This document shows, piece after piece, positions 17,320-28,595 of a DNA stretch of 64,000 bases. The stretch covers positions 3,534,001-3,598,000 of the forward strand of contig NZ_CP009435.1 of NCBI RefSeq assembly GCF_000960995.1. Reading direction: 5' to 3'. Both the position numbers and the translations under genes were made by a program. The number at the start of each line of letters is the position of its first letter. The first letter of the stretch is position 1. The notes beneath the pieces are model-generated. The model was not told where the DNA came from. It saw only the letters and a list, made by a program, of their open reading frames with translations, and did not search any database. The stretch is from Burkholderia glumae LMG 2196 = ATCC 33617 (GTDB lineage: Bacteria > Pseudomonadota > Gammaproteobacteria > Burkholderiales > Burkholderiaceae).

Positions 17320-17382
17320 CGCCCGAACAAAGCCGCCGAACGAGCCGGCCTCATCCGCGGCCCTGCCCGGCTCGCGCCAATG

Positions 17383-17421
17383 AAAACGGCCCCGCCGGAC
17401 CTTCCTCGGTCCGGCGGGGCC
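17383..17421 (-). terminator. Intrinsic terminator of the pyruvate dehydrogenase operon
   Basis: A 14-bp GC-rich perfect stem (GGCCCCGCCGGACC and its complement, 17388-17421) with a six-base loop is followed on the minus strand by GTTTTCATT. It lies about 50 nt after lpdA. Confidence 0.82.
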
Positions 17422-17470
17422 GGCGCATCGCATCGGGCCGGCGCCACCCGCGCGCCGGCCCGACCACCCG

Positions 17471-19240
17471 TTACTTCTTCCGCTGCGGCGGCAGGTCGGT
17501 GCAAACGCCTTCGTACAGCTCGGCGGCCATCCCGATCGATTCGCCGAGCGTCGGGTGCGGATGGATCGTCTTGCCGATGTCTTCGGCGTCGGCGCCCATC
17601 TCGACCGCGAGGCATACCTCGCTGATCAGGTCGCCCGCGTTCAGGCCGACGATTCCGCCGCCGATCACGCGATGCGTTTCCTCGTCGAACAGGAGCTTCG
17701 TGAAGCCCTCGTCGCGGCCATTGGCGATTGCACGGCCCGACGCGGCCCACGGGAACACCGCCTTGCCGTACTTGACGCCTTCCGCCTTCAGTTGGTCCTC
17801 GGTCTTGCCGGCCCAGGCCACTTCCGGATCGGTGTAGGCCACCGACGGGATCTGCAGCGCGTCGAAATAGGCCTTTTCGCCGTGCGCGGCCTCGGCCGCG
17901 ACGTGGCCTTCATGCACGGCCTTGTGGGCGAGCATCGGCTGGCCGACGATGTCGCCGATCGCGAAGATGTGCGGCACATTGGTGCGCATCTGCTTGTCGA
18001 CTTCGATGAAGCCGCGATCCGTGACCGCAACGCCGGCCTTGTCGGCACCGATCTTCTTGCCGTTCGGGCTGCGGCCGACCGCCACCAGCACGAGGTCGTA
18101 ACGCTGCGCGTCCGCAGGGGCCTTCTCCCCCTCGAACTTGACGTAGATGCCGTCTTCCTTCGCCTCGGCGCCCACCGTCTTGGTCTTCAGCATCACGTTG
18201 CCGAAGCGCTTCGCGTTGTACTTCTCCCAGACCTTCACGAGATCGCGGTCGGCTCCCATCATCAGGCCGTCCATCATTTCGACCACGTCGATCTCGGCGC
18301 CGAGCGTCGAGTAGACGGTGGCCATTTCGAGGCCGATAATGCCGCCGCCGATGACGAGCATGCGCTTGGGCAGCTGGCGCAATTCGAGCGCGCCGGTCGA
18401 ATCGATCACGCGCGGGTCCTCCGGCATGAACGGCAGCTTCACCGCCTGCGAGCCGGCCGCGATGATCGCCTGCTTGAACTTGACGACGGTCTTGCCGCCC
18501 TCGCCCTCGACTTCGAGATGGTACGGATCGACGAAGCTGCCGACGCCCGAGACCACCTGGACCTTACGCGCCTTCGCCATGCCGGCGAGGCCGACCGTGA
18601 GCTTCTTGACCACGCTCGACTTGAAGTCGCGCAGCTTGTCGAGATTGACCTCGGGCTTGCCGAACGTGATGCCGTGATCGGCCAGCGCAGCCGCCTCGTC
18701 GATCACCAGCGCGGTGTGCAGCAACGCCTTCGACGGGATGCAGCCGACGTTCAGGCACACGCCGCCGAGCGTCGCGTAACGCTCGACGAGCACCGTCTTC
18801 ATGCCGAGATCGGCCGAGCGGAACGCCGCCGAGTAGCCGCCGGGGCCGGAGCCGAGCACCAGCATGTCGCATTCGACGTCGGCCTTGCCCGAGTAGCTGC
18901 CGGCCTGCGGCGCGGCCTTCTCGGCGGGTTTTTCAGCCGGCTTCTCGGCGGCCTTGGCGGCCGACGCCTCGGGCGCCTTTGCAGCGGGCTGGGCCGCCTC
19001 GGCGGCGCCCTCGAGCACGACGATCACCGTGCCCTGCGAGACCGGATCACCGACCTTGACCTTCACTTCCTTGACGACGCCGGCCGCCGAACTCGGCACG
19101 TCCATCGTCGCCTTGTCCGATTCGAGCGTGACGAGCGATTGCTCCTTCTCGACCGTGTCGCCCGCCTTCACCAGCACCTCGATGACGGGAATATCGTTGT
19201 AATCGCCGATGTCCGGCACTTTGACTTCGATGAGACTCAT
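17471..19240 (-). CDS. lpdA: Dihydrolipoyl dehydrogenase (E3) with N-terminal lipoyl domain
   Basis: The 589-residue flavoprotein reoxidises the lipoyl arms of pyruvate dehydrogenase. An N-terminal lipoyl domain (residues 1-80, lipoylated Lys43 in ESDKATMDVPS) is joined by an Ala/Lys/Glu/Pro linker (81-117) to the E3 core. That core has the FAD site LVLGSGPGGYSAA and the redox disulfide CLNVGC (Cys162, Cys167), and the C-terminal catalytic His is in HPHPTLGES. Lipoyl-E3 fusions are known in beta- and some other proteobacterial PDH operons. It is the third gene of the operon, 151 nt after aceF. Confidence 0.96.
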   Translation of the reverse strand: MSLIEVKVPDIGDYNDIPVIEVLVKAGDTVEKEQSLVTLESDKATMDVPSSAAGVVKEVKVKVGDPVSQGTVIVVLEGAAEAAQPAAKAPEASAAKAAEKPAEKPAEKAAPQAGSYSGKADVECDMLVLGSGPGGYSAAFRSADLGMKTVLVERYATLGGVCLNVGCIPSKALLHTALVIDEAAALADHGITFGKPEVNLDKLRDFKSSVVKKLTVGLAGMAKARKVQVVSGVGSFVDPYHLEVEGEGGKTVVKFKQAIIAAGSQAVKLPFMPEDPRVIDSTGALELRQLPKRMLVIGGGIIGLEMATVYSTLGAEIDVVEMMDGLMMGADRDLVKVWEKYNAKRFGNVMLKTKTVGAEAKEDGIYVKFEGEKAPADAQRYDLVLVAVGRSPNGKKIGADKAGVAVTDRGFIEVDKQMRTNVPHIFAIGDIVGQPMLAHKAVHEGHVAAEAAHGEKAYFDALQIPSVAYTDPEVAWAGKTEDQLKAEGVKYGKAVFPWAASGRAIANGRDEGFTKLLFDEETHRVIGGGIVGLNAGDLISEVCLAVEMGADAEDIGKTIHPHPTLGESIGMAAELYEGVCTDLPPQRKK

Positions 19241-19391
19241 GAACTGTCCCCTACTTGTATGGACTACCGCCGATCGAACGACGCATCCGCGCCGCTGCGC
19301 GCGCCGCCGAGGCGGTTCCCGCGCGCAGCGCGATGGCCGCGCGGCGCGCATCCGGCACACCGCGCGGGCCAACGGCGGATGCCGTCATGCA

Positions 19392-21026
<1,635 letters not shown>

Positions 21027-21092
21027 CTGTAAAAGTCTCCTGGGCCGCGCCGCCCTGGTCGGGCGGCGCGGCGTGACATGGCACGTATGCGT

Positions 21093-23789
21093 TTAAACCG
21101 TCATCGGATTGGGTTTCGACGGATCGAGGCCGTACTTCTTGATCGCCTCGGCGACCACCTTGCGGTCGATCGTGCCTTCGTCGGCCAGCGCGTTCAGCGC
21201 GGCGACGGTCACCCAGTGGCGATCCACCTCGAAGAAGTGGCGCAGCGCCTTGCGCGTGTCCGAGCGGCCATAGCCGTCGGTGCCGAGCACCACGTAACGG
21301 CGATCGATCTGGCCGCGGATCTGGTCGGCCAGCGCGCGCACGTAGTCGGTCGAGGCGATCACCGGGCCCTGCGTGTCCTTCAGCAGCCTCTGGACATGCG
21401 ACAGGCGGCGCTCCTCGGTGGGGTTCAGCAGGTTCCAGCGCTCGACCTCGTGGCCCTCGCGCGCGAGCTCGGTGAAGCTCGGCACGCTCCAGAGATCGGC
21501 GGCGACGCCCCAGTCGTTCTTCAGCAGGTCGGCGGCGGCGATCACTTCGTTGAAGATCGTGCCCGCGCCGAGCAGTTGCACGCGGGGCGCCTTCTGGTCG
21601 GCCTCGGCCTTGCGGAACACGTACATGCCCTTGATGATGTCGGCCGCCACGTGCTCACCCTGCGGAATCGCCGGGTGCTCGTAGTTCTCGTTCATCACCG
21701 TGACGTAGTAGTACACGTCCTCCTGATCGGCCACCATGCGCTGCAGGCCGTTCTGGATGATCACGGCGAGCTCGTAGCCGAAGGTCGGGTCGTAGCTCAC
21801 GCAGTTCGGCACCGAGGCCGCCCACAGCAGCGAGTGGCCGTCTTCGTGCTGCAGGCCTTCACCGTTGAGCGTGGTACGCCCGGCAGTGCCGCCCAGCAGG
21901 AAGCCGCGCGAGCGCATGTCGCCCGCCGCCCAGGCCAGGTCGCCGATGCGCTGGAAGCCGAACATCGAATAGAAGATGTAGAACGGCACCATGATCTCGC
22001 CGTGCGTCGAATACGAGGTCGCCGCCGCGATCCAGTCGCACATGCCGCCCGCTTCGTTGATGCCTTCCTGCAGGATCTGGCCGGTTTCCGATTCCTTGTA
22101 GAACATCAGCTGGTCGGAATCTTCCGGCACGTACTTCTGGCCCTGCTGGTTCCAGATGCCGATCTGGCGGAACAGGCCTTCCATGCCGAAGGTACGCGAC
22201 TCGTCCGGCACGATCGGCACGACGCGCTTGCCGAGCGCCTTGTCCTTCAGCAGGATGTTCAGGATCCGCACGAACGCCATCGTGGTCGATATCTCGCGGC
22301 CCTCGCCCGTGCCCTTGAGCAGCGGCTCGAACGCGTCGAGCGCCGGCACCGGCAGCGACTGCGCCTTCTGGCGGCGCTGCGGCAGGTAGCCGCCGAGCGC
22401 CTGGCGGTGCGCGCGCATGTACTCGAGTTCCTTCGAGCCTTCCTCGAACTTCAGGTAGGGCACGTCGGCGATCACGTCGTCGCTGATCGGCAGACGGAAC
22501 TGGTCGCGGAAGCGCTTGAGCTGTTCCACCGGCAGCTTCTTCTGCTGGTGGGTGATGTTCATCGCCTGGCCGGCTTCGCCCATCCCGTAGCCCTTGATCG
22601 TCTTGGCGAGGATCACGGTCGGCGCGCCCTTGGTGTTGCTGGCCTCGTGGAACGCCGCGTAGATCTTGTGCGGATCATGGCCGCCGCGGTTCAGGTTCCA
22701 GATGTCGTCGTCCGACCAGTCGGCGACCATCGCCTTCAGTTCCGGCGTGTTGAAGAAGTGCTCGCGCACGAACGCGCCGGACTCCGACTTGTAGGTCTGG
22801 TATTCGCCGTCGACGACTTCCATCATGCGGCGCATCAGCGCGCCCGACTTGTCGCGGGCCAGCAGCGAATCCCAGCGGCTGCCCCAGATCACCTTGATGA
22901 CGTTCCAGCCGGCACCGCGGAATTCCGATTCGAGTTCCTGGATGATCTTGCCGTTGCCGCGCACCGGACCGTCCAGGCGCTGCAGGTTGCAGTTGATCAC
23001 GAACACGAGGTTGTCGAGCCGCTCGCGGCTCGCCATGCCGATCGCGCCGAGCGATTCCGGCTCGTCGGTCTCGCCGTCGCCGAGGAAGGCCCAAACCTTG
23101 CGGCCCGCGGTCTTGGTGATGCCGCGCGCCTCCAGGTACTTCATGAAGCGCGCCTGGTAGATCGCCATAATCGGGCCGAGGCCCATCGACACCGTCGGGA
23201 ACTGCCAGAAGTCCGGCATCAGCCACGGGTGCGGATACGACGAGATGCCGTTGCCGCCGACTTCCTGGCGGAAGTTGTCGAGCTGCTCCTCGCTCAGGCG
23301 GCCGAGCAGGAACGCGCGCGAATAGACGCCCGGCGACGAGTGGCCCTGCACGAACACGAGGTCACCGCCGTGCGCTTCGGACGGCGCGTGCCAGAAATGG
23401 TTGAAGCCGACGTCATAGAGCGTCGCGGCCGACGCGAACGAGGCGATGTGGCCGCCGACGTTGGTGTCCTTGCCGGCGCGCAGCACCATCGCGATCGCGT
23501 TCCAGCGCGTGTACGAGCGGATCCGGTGTTCGACGTCCTGATCGCCCGGGATCTTCGCCTGACGCTCGACCGGGATGGTGTTGATATAGGGGGTGTTCGC
23601 GGAAAACGGCAGATGCTCGCCATGCATGCGGGCGAACTCGATCTGCTTTTCGATGAGGTAATGCGCTCGGCCCGGACCGACCGACGAGATCACGCCGTCC
23701 AGTGCCTCCAGCCATTCGACGGTTTCTTGCGAATCGTCGTCCTGCTCGGCGGCGACGTACTTCATCACTTCGTTGGGTACAGCGGACAT
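21093..23789 (-). CDS. aceE: Pyruvate dehydrogenase E1 component, homodimeric
   Basis: The 898-residue thiamine-diphosphate enzyme decarboxylates pyruvate. The ThDP motif region GDGETDEPESLGAIGMASRE with the following NLVFVINCN is clear, as are the HSSPGVYSRAFLLGRL and PVIASTDYVRALADQ segments typical of AceE. ATG 23789 (MSAVPNEVMKYV) has CAGGAGACGAGC before it. E. coli AceE is 887 residues. It is the first gene of the operon, and a two-component kinase gene diverges from it. Confidence 0.97.
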   Translation of the reverse strand: MSAVPNEVMKYVAAEQDDDSQETVEWLEALDGVISSVGPGRAHYLIEKQIEFARMHGEHLPFSANTPYINTIPVERQAKIPGDQDVEHRIRSYTRWNAIAMVLRAGKDTNVGGHIASFASAATLYDVGFNHFWHAPSEAHGGDLVFVQGHSSPGVYSRAFLLGRLSEEQLDNFRQEVGGNGISSYPHPWLMPDFWQFPTVSMGLGPIMAIYQARFMKYLEARGITKTAGRKVWAFLGDGETDEPESLGAIGMASRERLDNLVFVINCNLQRLDGPVRGNGKIIQELESEFRGAGWNVIKVIWGSRWDSLLARDKSGALMRRMMEVVDGEYQTYKSESGAFVREHFFNTPELKAMVADWSDDDIWNLNRGGHDPHKIYAAFHEASNTKGAPTVILAKTIKGYGMGEAGQAMNITHQQKKLPVEQLKRFRDQFRLPISDDVIADVPYLKFEEGSKELEYMRAHRQALGGYLPQRRQKAQSLPVPALDAFEPLLKGTGEGREISTTMAFVRILNILLKDKALGKRVVPIVPDESRTFGMEGLFRQIGIWNQQGQKYVPEDSDQLMFYKESETGQILQEGINEAGGMCDWIAAATSYSTHGEIMVPFYIFYSMFGFQRIGDLAWAAGDMRSRGFLLGGTAGRTTLNGEGLQHEDGHSLLWAASVPNCVSYDPTFGYELAVIIQNGLQRMVADQEDVYYYVTVMNENYEHPAIPQGEHVAADIIKGMYVFRKAEADQKAPRVQLLGAGTIFNEVIAAADLLKNDWGVAADLWSVPSFTELAREGHEVERWNLLNPTEERRLSHVQRLLKDTQGPVIASTDYVRALADQIRGQIDRRYVVLGTDGYGRSDTRKALRHFFEVDRHWVTVAALNALADEGTIDRKVVAEAIKKYGLDPSKPNPMTV

Positions 23790-23870
23790 GCTCGTCTCCT
23801 GGGTCCTGAGTGTGAGATCGCGCTGCGTGCAGACGACCCGATTCCGGCGGCTGCGGCAAGCTCCCGGCGG

Positions 23871-23900
23871 ATTGTAAAGAGGCTGGCCAGCCCCATGCAA
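23871..23900 (-). promoter_or_regulatory. Candidate aceEF-lpdA promoter
   Basis: On the minus strand TTGCAT (23900-23895) and TACAAT (23876-23871) are 18 nt apart, giving a leader of about 75 nt before aceE. The adjoining 23895-23945 stretch is locally AT-rich. No PdhR-type palindrome was recognised. Confidence 0.5.
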
Positions 23901-24039
23901 CTAAATTTTCGAGTTGTGAGATTGTTTCTCGCGATATGAAATAATGCTGCGCCGCACCCTTGCGGCCGCCCTTTCAGGCGACAAGTTTTGCTTTCAGTTC
24001 AATATTGCGACACCGCGTTTGGCCCGCAATCCCCTGAGC

Positions 24040-24045
24040 TACAAT
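24040..24045 (+). promoter_or_regulatory. Candidate -10 for the sensor kinase, leaderless start possible
   Basis: TACAAT ends seven bases before the ATG at 24053 and there is no Shine-Dalgarno-like sequence between. If this is the -10, transcription would begin at or next to that ATG. An ATG that overlaps the box (24044) could then not be the start. Confidence 0.35.
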
Positions 24046-24052
24046 GCGTGCC

Positions 24053-26557
24053 ATGTTGACCGATCGGCTATTCGCACGCTCGGCGCGAGCGTCCGGTGCG
24101 TCGGCCGACTCGCAGCCGTCCCGCTGGCACCACGGCCCGTGGTGGTCCAATTCCTATCTGTTGACGCCGCTGCTGTCGATCCTGGTGTTCCTGGTGGTGA
24201 TGAGCCTGATTCTGTGGAGCCTCAACCGCCGCGAGCAGCAGCAGCAGGAAGACACCCTCTATCGCAACGTCGCCTGGGCCCAGCAGCAGATCCGCCTGTC
24301 GATGACGGGCGCCCAGGAGCAGCTGCAGGCGTTCGCGCGCGACGTCGCGCTCGGCCGCATCGACGAGCGCGGCTTCCAGGCCGCGGCCGGGGACGTGATG
24401 CAGGCGCACCCGGAAATCCTCTATCTGAACTGGTATGTGGCACCCGGCACCGCGCGCTGGCCCGACATGCAGCTGCCGACGCTCGGCCAGCGGCTCGCCC
24501 GGCCCAACGACGCGCAACTGGCCGAGATCGTGCGCGGCGCCTGGCGCGACGCGCACGAATCGCGCCGGCAGGCCTACTCGGCGCTCGCCTACGACGATTT
24601 CGGCAACGGCTTCGTGACGCTGCAGACCCCCGTCACACGCGACCGCGAGTACCTGGGCTCGATCGCCACGGTGTTCTCGGTGGAGGGCATCCTCAAGCAC
24701 GACATCCCGCCCGAGCTGTCGGCGAAGTACAAGATTTCGATCACCGACGTCAACAACCGCGAGCTGGCCTCGACCTCCTCGCGCCCGCGGCTGCCGCGCG
24801 ACGCCCATTACGACCTGCCGCTCGACCCGCCCGGCCAGGGCCTGACGGTGCGCGTCTATGCGTATCCGCAGATGACGAACCTGACGAACAACACGCTCGT
24901 CTGGCTCGTCGCGGGGCTGTCCTGCTTCGTGCTCTGGAGCCTCTGGAGCCTCTGGAAACACACGCGACAGCGCTTCGAGGCGCAGCAGGCGCTGTACGCG
25001 GAGGCGTTCTTTCGCCGCGCGATGGAAAATTCAGTGCTGATCGGCATGCGCGTGCTCGACATGCACGGCCGCATCACTCACGTGAACCCAGCGTTTTGCC
25101 GCATGACGGGCTGGGACGAGGAGGACCTGGTCGGCAAGGTCGCGCCGTTCCCCTACTGGCCGCGCGACGCCTACCCGGAGATGCAGCGCCAGCTCGACAT
25201 GACGCTGCGCGGCAAGGCGCCGTCCTCGGGCTTCGAACTGCGAGTGCGCCGCAAGGACGCCTCGATGTTCCATGCGCGGCTCTACGTCTCGCCGCTGATC
25301 GACAGCTCGGGCCGCCAGACCGGCTGGATGTCGTCGATGACCGACATCACCGAGCCGAAACGCGCGCGCGAGGAGCTGGCCGCCGCGCACGAGCGCTTCA
25401 CCACGGTGCTGGAAAGCCTCGACGCGGCCGTCTCGGTGCTGGCCGCCGACGAGGCCGAGCTGCTGTTCGCCAACCGCTACTACCGCCACCTGTTCGGGAT
25501 TCGTCCCGACGGCCACCTGGAGCTGTCGGGCGGCGGCTTCGACTCGACCCAGGCCTCGTCGGACTCGATCGACATGGTCGACGCGTTCGCCGGGCTGCCC
25601 GCCACCGCGCTGACCGAGAGCACGGCCGACGCGCAGGAAGTCTACGTCGAGAGCATCCAGAAGTGGTTCGAGGTGCGCCGCCAATACATCCAGTGGGTCG
25701 ACGGCCATTTGGCACAGATGCAGATCGCCACCGACATCACGACCCGCAAGAAGGCCCAGGAACTGGCACACCAGCAGGAAGAGAAGCTGCAGTTCACGAG
25801 CCGTCTGATGACGATGGGCGAAATGGCTTCGTCGATCGCGCACGAACTGAACCAGCCGCTCGCGGCCATCAACAACTACTGCTCGGGCACCGTCGCGCTC
25901 GTCAAGAGCGGGCGCGGCACCGCCGAGACGCTGCTGCCGGCGCTCGAAAAAACCGCCCAGCAGGCGCTGCGCGCCGGCATGATCGTCAAGCGCATCCGTG
26001 AGTTCGTGAAGCGCAGCGAGCCCAAGCGGCAGGCCGCGCGCGTGGCCGACATCATCGCCGACGCGGTCGGACTCGCCGAAATCGAGGCTCGCAAGCGGCG
26101 CATCCGGATCGTCACCGAAATCCGCGCCAGAATGCCTATCATCTATGTGGACCCGGTGCTGATCGAGCAGGTCCTGATGAACCTGATGAAGAATGCCGCC
26201 GAGGCGATGGGCGACGTGAAGGACCCGCAGGCCGACGGACTGATCCGCGTGGTGGCCGACCTCGAGGCCGGCTTCGTCGACATCCGCGTGATCGACCAGG
26301 GCCCGGGCGTCGACGAGGCCAGCGCCGAGCGTCTGTTCGAACCGTTCTACAGCACCAAGTCCGACGGCATGGGCATGGGGCTTAATATCTGTCGATCGAT
26401 CATCGAGTCGCACCGCGGGCGGCTCTGGGTCGTCAACAACATCGAGGCGGACGGCCGCGTCTCCGGCGCGACGTTCCATTGCAGCCTGCCCATCGGGGCA
26501 CCCGAGAACCACGGCCGCGGCGGCGTGGCATCACACACTGTTACGGGAGAGATATGA
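24053..26557 (+). CDS. FixL-like membrane PAS sensor histidine kinase
   Basis: The 834-residue kinase has a first membrane helix at about 35-58, a periplasmic CHASE-like sensor region (about 60-270), and a second helix at about 278-295. Two PAS domains follow (about 315-430 and 445-560; VLDMHGRITHVNPAFCRMTG is the clearest). The HisKA domain has the phospho-His in SSIAHELNQPLAAIN, and the ATPase domain has NLMKNAAEAM, DQGPGVDEA and GMGMGLNICRSII. It pairs with the response regulator that overlaps its stop. The start is uncertain: 24044 would add MRA. The signal is unknown. Confidence 0.9.
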   Translation: MLTDRLFARSARASGASADSQPSRWHHGPWWSNSYLLTPLLSILVFLVVMSLILWSLNRREQQQQEDTLYRNVAWAQQQIRLSMTGAQEQLQAFARDVALGRIDERGFQAAAGDVMQAHPEILYLNWYVAPGTARWPDMQLPTLGQRLARPNDAQLAEIVRGAWRDAHESRRQAYSALAYDDFGNGFVTLQTPVTRDREYLGSIATVFSVEGILKHDIPPELSAKYKISITDVNNRELASTSSRPRLPRDAHYDLPLDPPGQGLTVRVYAYPQMTNLTNNTLVWLVAGLSCFVLWSLWSLWKHTRQRFEAQQALYAEAFFRRAMENSVLIGMRVLDMHGRITHVNPAFCRMTGWDEEDLVGKVAPFPYWPRDAYPEMQRQLDMTLRGKAPSSGFELRVRRKDASMFHARLYVSPLIDSSGRQTGWMSSMTDITEPKRAREELAAAHERFTTVLESLDAAVSVLAADEAELLFANRYYRHLFGIRPDGHLELSGGGFDSTQASSDSIDMVDAFAGLPATALTESTADAQEVYVESIQKWFEVRRQYIQWVDGHLAQMQIATDITTRKKAQELAHQQEEKLQFTSRLMTMGEMASSIAHELNQPLAAINNYCSGTVALVKSGRGTAETLLPALEKTAQQALRAGMIVKRIREFVKRSEPKRQAARVADIIADAVGLAEIEARKRRIRIVTEIRARMPIIYVDPVLIEQVLMNLMKNAAEAMGDVKDPQADGLIRVVADLEAGFVDIRVIDQGPGVDEASAERLFEPFYSTKSDGMGMGLNICRSIIESHRGRLWVVNNIEADGRVSGATFHCSLPIGAPENHGRGGVASHTVTGEI

Positions 26558-27192
26558 ATAGCCCTGTCACCACCCCTCAGGAAACCGTCTTTGTCGTCGA
26601 CGATGACGAGGCCGTGCGCGATTCGCTGCGCTGGCTGCTGGAGGCGAACGGCTATCGCGTGCAATGCTTCTCGAGCGCGGAACAGTTTCTCGACGCGTAC
26701 CAGCCGGCCCAGCAGGCCGGCCAGATCGCGTGCCTGATCCTCGACGTGCGAATGTCGGGGATGAGCGGGCTCGAGCTGCAGGAGCGCCTGATCGCCGACA
26801 ACGCCGCGCTGCCGATCATCTTCGTGACGGGCCACGGCGACGTGCCGATGGCGGTCTCGACGATGAAGAAGGGCGCGATGGACTTCATCGAGAAGCCGTT
26901 CGACGAAGCCGAGCTGCGCAGCCTGGTCGAGCGCATGCTCAACAAGGCGCGCAGCGAGAGCAAGACCGTGCAGGAGCAGCGCGCCGCGAGCGAGCGGCTC
27001 TCGAAGCTGACCGCGCGCGAGCAGCAGGTGCTCGAACGGATCATCGCCGGCCGCCTCAACAAGCAGATCGCCGACGACCTCGGCATCAGCATCAAGACCG
27101 TCGAGGCGCACCGCGCGAACATCATGGAAAAGCTCAACGTCAACACGGTCGCCGACCTGCTGCGCCTGGCGCTGTCCAAGAAGCCGGCGTAA
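26554..27192 (+). CDS. FixJ/NarL-type response regulator
   Basis: The 212-residue regulator has a receiver domain (phospho-Asp64 in LILDVRMSGMSG, the acidic pocket VVDDDEA, Lys in FIEKPFDEAEL) and a LuxR-type DNA-binding helix-turn-helix (LTAREQQVLERIIAG, KQIADDLGISIKTVEAHR). The ATG overlaps the kinase stop in ATGA, so the two are translationally coupled. The receiver plus kinase layout is that of FixLJ, TodST and StyRS-like pairs. Targets are not evident. Confidence 0.92.
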   Translation: MNSPVTTPQETVFVVDDDEAVRDSLRWLLEANGYRVQCFSSAEQFLDAYQPAQQAGQIACLILDVRMSGMSGLELQERLIADNAALPIIFVTGHGDVPMAVSTMKKGAMDFIEKPFDEAELRSLVERMLNKARSESKTVQEQRAASERLSKLTAREQQVLERIIAGRLNKQIADDLGISIKTVEAHRANIMEKLNVNTVADLLRLALSKKPA

Positions 27193-27496
27193 GCCGGCGC
27201 CTGCCCGCTTGATCGGGCATGTCGCGTGCGGCCGGCCCGTCCGGCGCGCCGCGGCATCGGCGCGTGCGCGCGCTGCCGCGTGGCTAGCCGAGCGACGCGA
27301 ACGAAACCGGTCCCGGCGCCATGGCTACCCTCTTGGGCCGGCATCGGCCGAGGCCGGCGCGGGCGGCGCCGGCGTGACGCGCCGCACGGCATCGATGTCG
27401 GATGCCGACAAGCGATGGGTATAATTCCGTGCTTTGTTGCGGCGGTGTTCCGCCCACCGCCCGCGCCGGCCTCCCCCATTCGGATCGAATCCCACC
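27193..27496 (+). other. Intergenic region with folD -10 box
   Basis: No gene is seen. A TATAAT at 27420-27425, 71 nt before the folD ATG, is the likely -10; the expected -35 position holds only GTCGGA. GC-rich inverted stretches (such as GGCGCCGGCGTGACGCGCC around 27365) may end transcription of the two-component pair, but no T-run is present. Confidence 0.4.
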
Positions 27497-28357
27497 ATGA
27501 CAGCCACCCTGATCGACGGCAACGCCCTTTCGAAGACCCTGCGCGCGCAAGCCGCCGAACGCGCCGCGGCGCTCACCGCGCGCGGCCATCGTCCCGGCCT
27601 CGCGGTCGTGCTGGTCGGCGACAACGCGGCCAGCGAGGTCTACGTGCGCAACAAGATCAAGGCCTGCGAGGACCACGGCTTCTTCTCGCTCAAGGACGCC
27701 TACCCGGCGACGCTGTCGGAGGCCGATCTGCTCGCGCGCATCGGCGAACTGAACCGCGACCCGCGGATCCACGGCATCCTCGTGCAACTGCCGCTGCCGC
27801 CGCACATCGACAGCCACAAGGTGATCGAGGCGATCGCTCCCGAGAAGGACGTGGACGGCTTTCACGTCGCGAACGCCGGCGCGCTGATGACGGGCAAGCC
27901 GCTGTTCCGCCCCTGCACGCCCTACGGCGTGATGAAGATGTTCGAGGCGCACGGTATCGAGCTGGCCGGCGCGAACGCGGTGGTGATCGGCCGCTCGAAC
28001 ATCGTCGGCAAGCCGATGGCGATGCTGCTGCTCGAGGCCGGCGCGACGGTCACGATCTGCCATAGCAGGACGCGCGATCTGGCCGCCCACACGCGCAACG
28101 CCGACGTGGTGGTGGCCGCGGTCGGCAAGCGCAACGTGCTGACGGCCGAGATGGTCAAGCCCGGCGCGACCGTGATCGACGTCGGCATGAACCGCAACGA
28201 CGAAGGCAAGCTGTGCGGCGACATCGATTTCGACGCGATCCGCGAGGTGGCCGGCTTCGTCACGCCGGTGCCGGGCGGCGTCGGCCCGATGACGATCACG
28301 ATGCTGCTGATCAACACCATCGAGGCCGCCGAGCGCGCGGCCGGCGCGGCGGCCTGA
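27497..28357 (+). CDS. folD: Methylenetetrahydrofolate dehydrogenase / methenyl-THF cyclohydrolase
   Basis: The 286-residue bifunctional enzyme interconverts methylene-, methenyl- and formyl-tetrahydrofolate using NADP. Signatures are ASEVYVRNKIKACEDHG (catalytic Lys), GILVQLPLPPHI, DVDGFH, and the NADP-binding VVIGRSNIVGKPMAMLL; the C-terminal PGGVGPMTITML is diagnostic. Start ATG 27497 gives MTATLIDG. It appears to be transcribed alone. Confidence 0.97.
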   Translation: MTATLIDGNALSKTLRAQAAERAAALTARGHRPGLAVVLVGDNAASEVYVRNKIKACEDHGFFSLKDAYPATLSEADLLARIGELNRDPRIHGILVQLPLPPHIDSHKVIEAIAPEKDVDGFHVANAGALMTGKPLFRPCTPYGVMKMFEAHGIELAGANAVVIGRSNIVGKPMAMLLLEAGATVTICHSRTRDLAAHTRNADVVVAAVGKRNVLTAEMVKPGATVIDVGMNRNDEGKLCGDIDFDAIREVAGFVTPVPGGVGPMTITMLLINTIEAAERAAGAAA

Positions 28358-28595
28358 GCCCGGCCGCGCGGGCCCGGTCGCGGCCTCGCCGCGCCAGGCG
28401 CGCCCGGCCCGCGCCGGCTTCCCCGCTCGGTCCCCCTACCGTTTTTCCATCCCGCCAGGCAGGCTGCCCGGGCCGCATCAATCGCGTCGTTAGTAACTTC
28501 CGATTGGAAACCGGCCGGCCCGCCCCAATAATGTCGTCATGCGGCGGTAGCGCCGCCGCGTCCGTTCATCGCAATCCGACCCCGCAGGGAGCCCC

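Noticed and set aside
21078..23939. A 953-codon open frame on the plus strand
   Set aside because: Antisense of aceE, His/Arg/Leu-rich, no family features.
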